Assembly (NCBI GenBank): GCA_014529385.2
Contig: CM043969.1
Span: forward strand, 20,054,946-20,118,945
DNA length: 64,000 nucleotides
Source of the DNA: Adiantum capillus-veneris
Taxonomy: Eukaryota; Streptophyta; Polypodiopsida; Polypodiales; Pteridaceae
Direction of reading: 5' to 3'
How positions within the stretch are numbered: the first letter of the stretch is position 1; each line of letters begins with the position of its first letter. Of this stretch, positions 49,858 through 61,339 are shown piece after piece. A program made the translations under genes and the position numbers. The notes under the pieces are model-generated. The model saw only the letters and a list, made by a program, of their open reading frames with translations, was not told the DNA's origin and searched no databases.

Positions 49858-50030
49858 TCTATGTAAGCGTCAATTTCTTGACTAGCTTATAGTTCAGGAA
49901 GTTATGAGTTGCACCATCATCCACTAAAATACAAACACATTGTCCGTTAATAGTTCCATGCATGAAAATCAACACATTGTCCTTACAAGTGCTTTTTGCT
50001 ATCAGAGGTGATAGGAGCAAGTGTTTATAT
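49858..50030 (-). pseudogene. Element E protease, catalytic part
   Basis: On the minus strand LIFMHGTINGQCVCILVDDGATHNFLNYKLVKKL reads as a gypsy retropepsin entry: catalytic D-D-G-A-T-H-N-F, where D-S-G-A-T-H-N-F is expected. A TAG stands seven codons from the CACTA insertion site. Beyond the CACTA the frame goes on at 43553. In plus-strand terms the CACTA therefore sits within this protease. Confidence 0.72.
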
Positions 50031-50039
50031 CATAAGGTT

Positions 50040-51838
50040 GTGAGTGGGACAAGGGGTGCTGGATACAGGTGCTATGAAGTTTATGATATGGGATTTTGAG
50101 CGAGATGTTTGCAGGGCACTCTATTTGACAATGTGCGAGACATTGCTAGTGGTTTGAGGGTACGGAAGGCTCTTTTTATACTTGACAAAGACGTGATCAG
50201 ACCTTGTGGCCGACTATTGGGTGATGGAAATGACATGGTCAAAGTGGTGCTTGGCCTATGTTTTTTGCTCGAAATCGATAATCTTTGTAATTATGGTCGA
50301 AGGTGGTGGATGTGACTAGTTCGAACCTATGGTAGGGCGGCATGAAGATGGGAAGCAGTACGCAGAGTGGAGGGTTATGCTATGCTTGAGCACAATACTG
50401 TGGGAATGCCCCACAAAAAGGAGAAAAAAAAAGTGATAAGCTTTAATTTTTAAAGCCAAGCAATGGATGGTATGAAGGCAGCATTGGCCAGGCTTTCCAT
50501 CGACCAGGAATAGAAAGGAAGAGAGAGCCGCTTGTAAACAGGGGAGTGCTAGCACAATAGGCCGAAGGGTGTTGCAGACGTGTGGGTGATAGGGAGGCCA
50601 GGCCATCACAGGCGACTCAAAGCAGTAAGAGAACAGGTGGGTGGCGGTTTCTAAAGTGGGATGGCGGTGGTGGCGCCATCAGTAGGAGTAGGGGGTTGTG
50701 CTATAGGCAGTAAAAGGGACCGCCAAGGGGGAGCTCTCAATAAGGCTGAGGACCGCCAATTGAATCAAGGAGGAGAAGCCAGTTGAAGAGGCCGCGGGGG
50801 GGCTACCAAGAAGGGGCTTCATGCTGCAGTGAAGGAAGTCATGTAGAGAGTTGCCAAGGGCTTGAATATGATTGGAGGGGCACCGACCTGAAGGAGTTTA
50901 AGGGGCAGCCATGGTGTAGCGTGGGCAGCAGAAGGGAGTAGAGAGGTGATCAAAGTCTTCAAGGTTGAAAAGGCGCATCTAGGGGTTGGATGCATAAGAA
51001 GGGGGGCCGAGTGCAAGGTTTGGAGGAGGTGATAGAACCAGAGCCGCCCATAGCCAAGGGCTGCAGTTGAGGCGCATCCAAGGAGGGTCGTGTGCTGCAT
51101 CATAGGTGGGGTGACGTACATTATAGAAGGAGCCGAGGGAAGGCTTTTGCAGGACAGAAGCGCTGCCAGCGTGGACAACCAGGAGTAGTTGCAAGGAGGG
51201 GTCGGCCAGTGCTATGAGGAGATGCCATCTACATTAGGCTGAAGGGGTTGCACACAGGGCAGCCAGGTGGTGTGTGGCCAAGGGCCATGGCGAGAGGCCG
51301 AGGGTGAATCAAGAGAGAGTCGCCAAGGGCTTGAAGGAGATCAATCAGAGAAGTTGCCATCATTGTATGGGGATTTTTTTTTTGCTATGGATAAGTGAGT
51401 TTGCAATTCGGTGGGATTATTTTTCGTGTTGAATTTGCCCCATCAATCATCTCGTCTACCTCGTCTCGTGCCCTACGGTTGTGGTAGCGTTGGCTCCGGG
51501 TTTTGTGTATGTGTGTGTGCAGAGAGGGAGAGAATGATTGAGTGAGCTATTCTGTGTGTGGTCGAGGCTTGTGTCGCCTCCCATGGTTTGTGTGTTTACA
51601 TATTTGATGTAGGTATGGTTGTGTATGATGGTGTGCTGCCAAGCCGGTTATGTTGAGGTTTTTGTATGTGAATGTGTACAACTGAGAAAGCTCGAAGGCG
51701 AGCTGTGCAATGAATGTTGGCAAAAAGTGTGCGTGTGTGTGAGTTTCTGTATGGTTAGGGGTGCGGGTTAATCTCTGGGCTATAGAGAGGCAAGTTTGGA
51801 GTGTGCTGGGTTTGTTCCCCCTTTCCAACGTGTGGGAG
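50040..51838 (+). repeat. LTR-like, non-coding stretch between element E protease and gag
   Basis: No coding sequence; purine- and G-rich with repeated GCCAAGGGCTTG phrases (about 50846, 51319). Near its right end GGGCTATAGAGAGG (51777-51790) and TGGGTTTGTTCCC match the LTR end of element A (5757-5798). It separates gag and protease of element E by about 1.8 kb where they should be adjacent. It may be a solo LTR inserted there, its end at about 51827. Boundaries and target duplication are not established. Confidence 0.35.
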
Positions 51839-51840
51839 AT

Positions 51841-52918
51841 CTACCTCGTCATTGCTCTTAGCCAATTGCTCTTAACAAAAGTATTCCTAGAGTAGGGAAT
51901 ATTTTCCTTCCTCTTTTTGTCACCATCGTACGTTAAGGCATGAGAGATGGCTTCTTCCAAAGTTTTTGGATGTTGGGTCTTGACATGAAGATGATAGTCT
52001 TTGTCAAGACCCCTATTGAAACCCTGTATCCTTTGGAATTCATCTAGACCTTCTAGTTTTAATATGATTTCGCAACACTTAGAAAGATACAGAGTGAGAG
52101 AGAGGCTAGCAGACATGCGACATGCATCCCATGCTAACCAATTCTTATCTTCTTCATTGGAGTCGAAAAACTCTTTGGAGAAAGAAGCTTGAAACGTAGC
52201 CCAAGACTGAGGACGAGCATCTATTGGACATGTCATACACCACTTATAGGACTTGCCTTTAAGAGATAGACTTGTTTCTATAGCTGTATTAATATTTGGG
52301 GTGTGTCTCAACCTATAAATATCACTCCATTTGTGTATGAACGTATTGACCGCATCCTTGTTGCGATCACACTCTTCATCGCCGTGAGACTTAAGAATGG
52401 TGATATTCTTAAGTAATGCATTGCTACCTTCTGCATCTTCTGAAGCACTTGCCTCATGGACTCCTTGAGTCATGCAAGCTTGGGTTCCTTGAACCGTGCC
52501 AGTGTAGGCTCCTTGAGCCCTCTTTGAAAGCATAAATTTCATAAGTAGCTCAGTAAGGTTTGTAAAATGTAGTGAGGTTGTGTTCAAGTACGCTTTGGTA
52601 ATTTTCCAAAGTCTTGAAAGGAGCCATATCTACAATGCCATGATCTCCTAGATCATTATGGTCATCCATATTCATCTCAGTAGAGCCTGTGGTTGCCGAA
52701 TTTTGATGTGCGTGCTCAAAATCAAAAGTGTGTAGATGGGATATCCTCACCGGCCATGGTAAACACACGCTAATGTAGAGAGAAACAAATGTCAACTTGT
52801 ACCTTGTAAACCTTGTAAATGTCAACTTGTACCTTGCTTGGCAACTTTTGCGTTGTATGCGATCCTCGCCTTGCGAAAGTTGTAGCACTTCACGTCGTCG
52901 TGTTTTTTTGCTTGGCAA
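51841..52918 (-). pseudogene. Element E gag
   Basis: 52587-51841 is open for 248 codons: IHKWSDIYRLRHTPN, SLSLKGKSYKWCMTCPIDAR, SWATFQASFSKEFFDSNEED, MSASLSLTLYLSKCCEIILK and QGFNRGLDKDYHLHVKTQHP. This is a good Retrotrans_gag domain. The N-terminal part lies in another frame (about 52680-52550, MNMDDHNDLGDHGIVDMAPF). It ends abruptly at 51841, where the LTR-like stretch begins, before any zinc knuckle. It is long and little damaged compared with the other gag copies. Confidence 0.78.
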
Positions 52919-52975
52919 CTTTTGCGTTGTATGCGATCCTCGCCTTGCGAAAGTTGTAGCACTTCACGTTGTCTT
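52790..52975. repeat. Two small tandem duplications
   Basis: TGCTTGGCAACTTTTGCGTT starts units of about 71 bp at 52837 and 52908, nearly identical. Just before, ATGTCAACTTGTACCTTG is repeated at about 52791 and 52818. Confidence 0.85.
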
Positions 52976-53209
52976 CTTTGTAAGAACATCTTCGTTGATT
53001 TTTCACAAAAACTTGTCTTTGTGAAGGCATTTGTTCACTTGTGAAGCTTCTTTCTTGAAGAAAAAAGAATTCTGGAAGAAAACTTGCCTTCCTGTAAGGA
53101 GTGAAAAGGAAGGGTGAAACTACATCCTTTTAGTTTGTAGCTTTCCTTTCCTTCTAGCTTTCTTCGTCAACACAAGTATACTATATTTTCTTGTTTTATA
53201 CAACAACAA

Positions 53210-53279
53210 GTCTCGATAGCTTGGATGGTAGGGTATTGGCCTCTTACCCTCACGGGTTGGGTTTGACCCTCCTTCATGC
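53210..53279 (+). ncRNA. tRNA-like sequence (possible SINE head or tRNA pseudogene)
   Basis: TAGCTTGGATGG (53217-53228) fits a pol III A box and GGTTTGACCCT (53260-53270) a B box at nine of eleven positions. Between them AGGGTA/TACCCT can form an anticodon-like stem with a 9-nt loop, and GGGT/ACCC a T-like stem. The first and last bases do not form an acceptor stem, so it is not a functional tRNA. A SINE body or tail was not recognised. Confidence 0.4.
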
Positions 53280-54077
<798 letters not shown>

Positions 54078-54174
54078 ATCATAGAGGATGGGGGATCGGA
54101 TGCTTGTATAGGGTTTTGAGCTTGAAGCCAATAGGAAGGCAATAGGAACCGTCGCTTGAAGGGGGGCGCGGGGG

Positions 54175-54175
<1 letters not shown>

Positions 54176-54210
<35 letters not shown>
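54176..54210. repeat. Homopolymer of 35 G
   Basis: Uninterrupted G run, preceded by GGGGGGCGCGGGGGC (from 54161) and followed by TGGGG. It could form G-quadruplexes; the length may be affected by sequencing. Confidence 0.9.
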
Positions 54211-54211
<1 letters not shown>

Positions 54212-54239
54212 GGGGTCTTTTACGCCATAAATCAAATGC

Positions 54240-56133
54240 AATTAAGTATTGGAGTTTTTAGAACTAACCTTAAGTTCCAAAAGAGGCCACATAACTTCTC
54301 CAAAAGAAATGCTCTCATGAAAGGTTTATAATTTTTTCTTGATTATGCACTCAAGTTAAATGAAGAAATAGAATCTTTTTTTTCTTCCCTCTCAATAAAG
54401 TATGTGTATAAGTTTGTGTTTAGAGATATAATTAAATTAGTATCTAATTTTCTCAAGAGAAAGTTGAGTTTTGAAGAGTAATTTTATCTTAATCAAAGGA
54501 GTTTTTCATTCAAAGTAAGGTTATCTTTCCTCTTGTCAATTAGAAAATACCAAATCTTTAAAGAAGAATTTTTTAATCATTCATATTCCATTGCATGAGC
54601 ATTCTGCATGACACTAGCATGTCCACTCTTAGGAATTTCACCTTTTATACTACCATTCATCGAAGGAATCCACTCTTGCATAAACCATCACCTAATCTTA
54701 CATAATCAATCGAAGGGAGTTTATAATTATTTGTCTTAAGATTAAAAGCCGATATTTTCTAAAGTTTTGTGTTTACAACTCATGGTTCACACTAAAGAAA
54801 AGGTCATTGTAGAGAGCATATACATTGTTCATTTTAAGTTTGTCTACTTTCAAGTTTCTTTTGGAATAAAGAAGAGGGAGGGAATAATGGGATAGCTCCA
54901 CAGAAGTGACGACCATGTTGCGTGAATATAAAACTCCCATCGCTTTCATGGAGATGCCCCACGGATGGAAAATAATGCAAAGAAAACAAATGAGACTCAC
55001 CCAAGATAGGGTTAACCTGAAACTTACGTCGGGACCAAACTTTAAACTTCCAAGAGACTCGTTGTTTTCTTAAGGTCTTGTTTGAGTAGATACATGTGGG
55101 ATGCAATTATGCATTGTTCATTTTAAGTTTGTCTACTTTCAAGTTTGTTTTACAATAAAGAAGGGGGTGATAATAATGAGATAGCTCCACGAAAGTGATG
55201 ACCGTGTTGCTTGAACATAAAACTCCCATTTCTTTCATGGAGATGCCCCATGGATGGCAAATAATGCAAAGAAAACATATGGGATTCGCCCAAGACGGGG
55301 TTAACCTGAAACTTGCGTCGAGATCAAACCTTAAACTTCTAAGAGACTCGTTGTTTTCTTCAGGTCTTGTTTGAGTAGATACATGTGGGAGGCAATGGGG
55401 GATGGTCCTTTTTGGCTAGGAATAATGATCGTTGGTTTATATTTTGAGCTCGGGTTCATTCAAAGCCCTGGAACTAGGATTGGATGGGAGTGAGTCCCAA
55501 CCGGGTGGGAGGACCCGCAAATATGTCCAAAAATTAGCCTAGTCCAGGTAGTTCTGATTCCAATGATAATGAAGGAAGGAAAATGGATCCAAAAAGGGAT
55601 CGGATAAGGGAGGAATATTTGATTTAATTAAGGAGCTCTTCTACTTGTTTGTTAAATGAACCTTGGAAAGTCTAGGAATGTAAATGGGCTATCCTACAAT
55701 TGTCCTCATCAACCCAATCTTTGCTTCGCTTCTCAGCCTTTCCCAAATAAGATAAAGAAAAAATAAAAAATTGAAATTGTGTAAAGGCACCACTTCACAC
55801 GTGGCAAAGGAGACAGGATACCCGAGTCCTTGGATGAGGATAGGGATATGCCTGGAGAAGTATATATGACTGCTTGAAAGATAACTAGATAGATTTAATA
55901 ATACTAAAGAAAAAAGGAGCTAAAATATTATAAAAAGAAAAATGGTGGGAGAAACCTTATAAATGCACACTTCCAAGGGTATGTATGCAGCAGTTTTCAT
56001 GATGCTTTCAAATGCCTGAAATGTATTCATGGATTGACATGTTTGAAATACTATTTTCCTAGAATCATAGTACTATCTTAAAGAGGTGCATTTATCAAAT
56101 GGTTCGGTGGGAGGGTGGATTTTGGAGGGAAGT
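54240..56133. other. AT-rich non-coding region
   Basis: No coding sequence. It contains one 289-bp tandem duplication (separate entry). 55400-56130 has only short open frames and no recognised feature. Confidence 0.6.
54823..55398. repeat. Tandem duplication, 2 x about 289 bp
   Basis: CATTGTTCATTTTAAGTTTG starts both units (54823 and 55112). Both continue through CATGGAGATGCCCCA and GAGACTCGTTGTTTTCTT to TAGATACATGTGGGA. Units differ at perhaps one base in ten, so the duplication is not very recent. Confidence 0.9.
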
Positions 56134-57537
56134 CATTAGGAGATTTCGGAGGTCTTTTGGAGGGCCTTTTGGTAGAGAGAGGAAAATAAGCTCCTCCAAT
56201 GAGAGAAGAGCCTACGTTACGTAGAAAAATAGATTGATATTAACAAAAATATAAAAGGTGTCCCTCTCCTCATTTAATAATCTAGTGGTCCTTGAAGACG
56301 AGCACTCTCTTTTATTTAATACGAGCACCTTTTTCAGAAGGTAGATGCGGTGCATTTGATACGGGATACGTCATTACTACAACTCAAAAAGTCACAAAAC
56401 TATCAAGTGGTGGAAGATTTTGAAACTTTTGATACTGCCAATGCGTCCGGAACACACATATCTCTTAGAAATGAATGTCCAATTGCCTCGCTTAGACATC
56501 CAAAGAGGCCAAAAATGTCAAACACCCCTAAAAGAACATTTTACTAACGGCGCGCGCGGGGGCATTTCAAAATTTTGGAATGCCTCCTCGCGCGCCGTTA
56601 GTAAAAAGGCCATTTTTCCTCTTTTTAGGGAGCTTTTTTAGAGGAAAATGTCCAAAAACCTCTAAAAAGGGCCTTTTTGGAAAGATAAGTGTCCAAAAAT
56701 CACTAAAAAGAGCTTTGTACTAACGGCGCGCGAGGGGGCATTCCAAAATTTTGGAATGCCTCCTCGCGCGCCGTTAGTAAAAAGGCCCTTTTTTCCTCTT
56801 TTTAGGGATCTTTTTGAGAGGAAAATGTCCAAAAACCTCTAAAAAGGGGCTTTTTGGAAAGATAAGTGTCCAAAAATCACTAAAAGAAGCTTTGTACTAA
56901 CGGCGCGCGAGGGGGCATTCCAAAATTTTGGAATGCCTCCTCGCGCGCTGTTAGTAAAAAGACCCTTTTTTCTTTTTTTTAGGGAGCTTTTTGAGAGGAA
57001 AATGTCCAAAAACCTTTAAAAAGGGGCTTTTTGGAAAGATAAGTGTCCAAAACCCCCCAAAAATGGGCTTTGTACTAACGGCGCGCAGAGGGGCATTCTA
57101 AAATTTTAGAATGCCTCCTCGCGCGCCTTTAATAAAAAGCCCATTTTTGGGGGTTTTTTGACATTTTTTGCCTCTCTGGATGTCGGAATGAGACAAGTAG
57201 ACATTCGTTTTTAAGGTATTTTGGCGTTCCGGATGCATTGGTGGTGTCAAAATCCTCAAAATCTATCACTATTTTACAGTTTGTGACTTTTCAACTTTCA
57301 GTGATGACGTAAGCTGCATTGAATGCGCCGCACCTGCCTCCTGAAAAAGACGCTCGCATTAAATAAAAAAGTGACCGTTTTCAAGGACGATTGGGAATAT
57401 AAATCTTACTTTTCAGAGTGTCTGGTTGTCCTTTTGGACGTACTCACAAGGTGCAAGTGCATTTTAAAAAAAGTTTCTAGAGAGAGAAATACAATTTCTT
57501 ACAAGGCCCTCCAAATGACCTCCGAAATTTTCTAATG
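56134..57537. mobile_element. Foldback element, 1.4 kb, with about 400-bp inverted arms
   Basis: 56134-56530 pairs with the reverse complement of 57140-57537. Matches include CATTAG-RRRA-TTTCGGAGGTC at the ends, GGAGGGCCTT, TTTATTTAATRCGAGC, GATGCGGTGCATTTGA against GGTGCGGCGCATTCAA, and RCATCCRGAGAGG. The arms enclose four tandem palindrome units. It has no coding sequence. Long arms and ends rich in AAATTTC resemble Mutator-like foldback elements; the flanks AAGTCATTA and TAATGAGAA do not show a clean 9-bp duplication. Confidence 0.7.
56541..57134. repeat. Four tandem 177-bp units, each with a GC-rich palindrome of about 62 bp
   Basis: Palindromes at 56541-56604, 56718-56779, 56895-56956 and 57073-57134. 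Each reads TACTAACGGCGCGCGAGG, then about 12 nt, AAAATTTT at the centre, and back to CGCGCGCCGTTAGTA. Spacers share AAATGTCCAAAAACCTCT and TTTTTGGAAAGATAAGTGTC. Periods are 177, 177 and 178 bp. Confidence 0.95.
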
Positions 57538-58684
57538 AGAAACTCTAGAAGAGATTAATAGGAGACCATGATAGAACATTGTTTCCACTTCATCCTTCCT
57601 GCAAATGTCACTGATTCTTTTTAAAATACGAATGGTGAACAAGATTAAGTGCAAGGTAGAGCAAGAGAAGCTCCCTTAAAAGTACTCAGATCAGTGAGCT
57701 TTTGTAACAAAATTGGAGTTAATAAGATTGTTTTGGAAATATAGATTTTTAAGGAACAAAGAAACACACACAATAAAAAGAGAAAAACTTAGCAAGGTAA
57801 GTTCAAATCTAATTTTCTCGCCAATAGATTGCAACTTGAGGTTCAACCCATGGTTAAGGAGTTGAGAGCATCATTGGCTAGTAGGTCCACTATTGTCACA
57901 GGCAATGAAGGCATAAACCTTGCTTTCAACTTATGGTCATTCTAGATCTCATTCAATTTTGTGTATACAAGATGGAAGATTATATATATATATACATATT
58001 CTAAGGATGGAGTGGTTGAGAAAAAATCAAGTTATTGCAATTAAGGGAATGTAACATTTGCATACAATTAAAGGGAACAAGATACAAGTACAAGACAAAA
58101 TGGACAAAGCTCTTCTAGGAGTAGTTAAGGATAATCAATTTGTCAAGAGACTTAAAAAAAGGTCTATTCAAGTATGTCATCAACTTAAAGAAGCCCAAGA
58201 AGGAGTCACTTGTCTTAAAATCTAAAAGATATCAAGATATATTCCCAAAAATAAATGACAAAAACTCCTCCTGTCAAATTTTATTCATGTCTAGAACATT
58301 GTATTTTCTTCACTATGAGCCCTAGGGATTTAAGGAAAGTCATCTCAAAAGCGTGAGATTGAAGAGATTAGGATTTACAAAATGCTAAAGAAGTGCTTTC
58401 CTTGATCGTTAATCATTCCCCCAAATGTAGTTTTGTTGGATGTAATAAAGAGAATCCATCTTTTGAAATGTTTGTCTTTTAAAGATTTCTAATCTAGCCT
58501 TGAGTACTTCTGAACCTATCTCTAAGAGAAAGTGGTTTTTTATTTGCCACAACCATAAAGTATACCACGTAAACTCCCAAGAGATAGGTCTTCTTGGGAC
58601 TCGCTCGTAGCTAACACTTTAGATTTTGTGCTTTCTGATACACGAGCACCACCAGCACCTCAAGTTTTTCCTCTACCAAATTAA
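57538..58684. other. Nothing recognised
   Basis: AT-rich, short open frames only; a (TA)n run at about 57976-57990. Confidence 0.5.
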
Positions 58685-59075
58685 ATGTCGCTTGTTGTAG
58701 TACTCGTAGAGGATTTTGGGCATGACAAGAATCTTAAGACCCTACTTAAATCTATGAAATCGTGTCCATTTTTAGGCACTGGTGATGATGTGCACACTCA
58801 ACTAGAATGGATAATTCAAATGGATAGCTACTTTTCTCTTGCTGGCTACAATGCAGTTGTTTGCTCAGGGGATAATGGGGAGAGCTAAGCAAGGATTAGC
58901 AAAAACATGGTAGAAGCTCGACTGCCAATCTCGCCAAGTAGCAGTGGTGACCCAAAGTTGGAATGAGTTGAAGAAGCATCTCAAGCAACAATATCTTTAC
59001 CTAAATTACTCCACCTCTAAGATGAATGAGTTTCTTTCTTGCAAGCTGGGGAACAAGTCAATTGAAGTTTACTAT
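58685..59075 (+). pseudogene. gag fragment, cut by the LTR of element G
   Basis: LEWIIQMDSYFSLAGYNAVV, then in another frame WNELKKHLKQQYLYLNYSTS and SCKLGNKSIEVYY: the middle of a Retrotrans_gag domain. The match stops at 59075, where the LTR of element G begins, so G inserted into this older element. The rest is not in view; the continuation would be beyond 64000. Confidence 0.65.
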
Positions 59076-59323
59076 TGTGCGCTCCTTGCCGCACTGTCGA
59101 AGCAAGGGACTTGCCAATACACCGTGTGCGAGCCACAAATGGCTCCAAGCACACAACAAGCCTAAACTAGCAAGCTCAAGAGAGCAAAGGGTGTGTCACT
59201 CACCGCTCTATGCTCGCCTTCGTGGTGGATTCCTCGCCGCGATGAAGAAGAAGCTGCAGTCGTGCCGCGCTCAACCGCTTCGCCGCCGTCGTGCTTTCGT
59301 AATGCTCGATCGCACACACACTC

Positions 59324-59407
<84 letters not shown>

Positions 59408-59706
59408 GGAGGTGAAGAAGAAGAAGATGGAGATGGAGATGGAGCAAGAGCACTCTTCTATTGCACAAATGAGAGAATGAGTAAAAATTAGGTTTAGTTG
59501 GCTTTTATATGAGTTCACCCCATTCACACTTGGGCGCCCATGCTTAGCCAACTAATCCCTTGAATGTCCCAGTTAGAGTGCGCCTCTCATCAGCGATCAC
59601 TCTACCTTTCCCTATTGGACCGTCAAGCCCGGTGCCTGACTCTACCAAATACATAATACACGTCCGTTGTAGGTGATAGGGTGTCCGTGTGCCGTGAGGG
59701 TTAACA
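59076..59706 (-). repeat. 3' LTR of element G (631 bp)
   Basis: Read on the minus strand it begins TGTTAACCCTCACGGC at 59706 and ends GCACA at 59076; it is an inverted copy of 40987-41578. It has a longer microsatellite, (CT)n 59328-59367 with (CA)n 59367-59405. TATAAAA lies at 59503-59509 on the minus strand. Confidence 0.88.
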
Positions 59707-59721
59707 TGCCCCCCTTCTTGA
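59707..59721 (-). other. Polypurine tract of element G
   Basis: Minus strand TCAAGAAGGGGGGCA, directly before the LTR. Confidence 0.85.
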
Positions 59722-61339
59722 TGTAGATTCCGTCCTCGGAAGCTATTGAGTTGAAGCTGGTTCGTCGAGGTGGAAGAGCATTTGAGATGAATGTCCTTAG
59801 CCTTCTTCAGTCACTGCAAAATCAAACAACATTGGCATAGTAATTGCATTCTCTTAAAAAGCATATGCAGTTTTAGGTAGACAAATTGATTGGTAAAAAA
59901 AATTTCAAACAGTTTGTCAGCAATGAACATTAAATTGCAATGTAAGCAAATGCATAAACAGATGTAAAGGTAGAAAATTAAACAAGTCTGGGGTCGCTAA
60001 TTTGACGGTCGAAAGGCACTAGAGATCGAATATTAATACCATGGGTAAGCTTCTTAATTTTCTGTGGTCAATTAAGTTGTTTAATCGCGAGAGCCAAGTA
60101 TTCATGTTCAAGGGCTGACTAGAGGCTATATCTAGAAAACCTTGTAGTTAAGCTACCATAAAAGGAATTTCTCATGAAATCATCGCTTGACTGATTACTT
60201 TTTCTTTGACCCCCCAAAGTCTTTTCACATTGATTCAATTATGATGTGTGTGCTTATTTTGTATGCCTTGGGTTTTTTGCTTTTCAAGGAAAAGCGCCCA
60301 CACTGGGAACCTCTAGGGCTCTAGTACCATAGGCAATACATGTGAGTGAAGTATCAATTTAAGCAGGGATTTCTCTTCCAGCTTAAAATTTTACATTGTG
60401 GCACTTTGATTTTTTGCTTGTTCATTTTCATCATTTTAATTTTGTAACTTTGGGGGGTCATACATTACTGTTACCCTCCCCAGGCTCATCACATTAGTAA
60501 ACTCCCTTTATAATGCTTAAGCTAAAGGTCAATAGGGTTAAGCCCACTAGAAAGCCCTAGTACATTTCACACAATGCTGCCTAAATCGGATTAAGAACCT
60601 AAGTAACCATTGCTTATTAGGAAGGCATTCCCCATGGTATTAAGAGAAGATTTCTAATACCTAGCTTGGTCAAACTAGCTTAGTCGGACTGCTTGAGTTT
60701 TAAACCTAAACAACTGATTATGACAAAAGATTACATTGAATTAAATGTTTGATACTAAGCAAATGCGCTAAATATTATGCTACCAATCACAATCAAAGCA
60801 GACAAACATGGGTGCAAAAAGATAAGGACAATGCTAATGGACATAAAACACCTGTTTGTGTTGATGGTCGCGGTTGATTTGAAGTGTGAACGAGAGAAAG
60901 ATTCCATGAAGGTCCAAATCCTATCAATAGCAACACGCTCCTGTACACACTAGGAAACAAAAGGAATACCTCCATGAGGCACATTAGTGGGAAAAGAGAA
61001 CTGCGCTAATCTCTCAACTCTAAAACAGAAACACTCCTATCGTACTAATCTTACCTACCCTCCATCACTCAAGTGATGAGGATCAAAGGTGTTTTATGGC
61101 ATAGGTTTCTGTTTCACTATACCAGATGTGACATGTGTAGGTCTGAGTCAATGTTTTGACTTTTAAGGTGCATACTTGTTTGCTAATTGCTCTTGCTCTT
61201 TATTTTTTTGTTTTTTGTGAGTATAAAGCTTTATATGTACATTCCCTAAGATTGGTGATTGAGAGGTCAGGGAAAAAGGTTGAGAGGGAAGCAAGTGAAT
61301 GATGGATGTCCACAAACACTCCCCCCTTCCTTGGGTAGA
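59722..61339. other. 3' non-coding region of element G
   Basis: No domain is readable in any frame on either strand. There is no trace of RT or integrase motifs. Confidence 0.6.

Noticed and set aside
50840-51360. Gene on the minus strand (119- and 71-codon ORFs)
   Set aside because: No domain, low complexity, and in the LTR-like stretch with repeated GCCAAGGGCTTG phrases.
53210-53279. Functional tRNA gene
   Set aside because: No acceptor stem and a nine-base anticodon loop. Kept only as tRNA-like.
56541-57134. CRISPR-like array
   Set aside because: The repeats are long palindromes at 177-bp steps with related spacers, inside inverted arms in a plant genome. This is a foldback transposon.
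56134-57537. Clean 9-bp target duplication for a Mutator-like element
   Set aside because: Flanks AAGTCATTA and TAATGAGAA do not match; superfamily left open.
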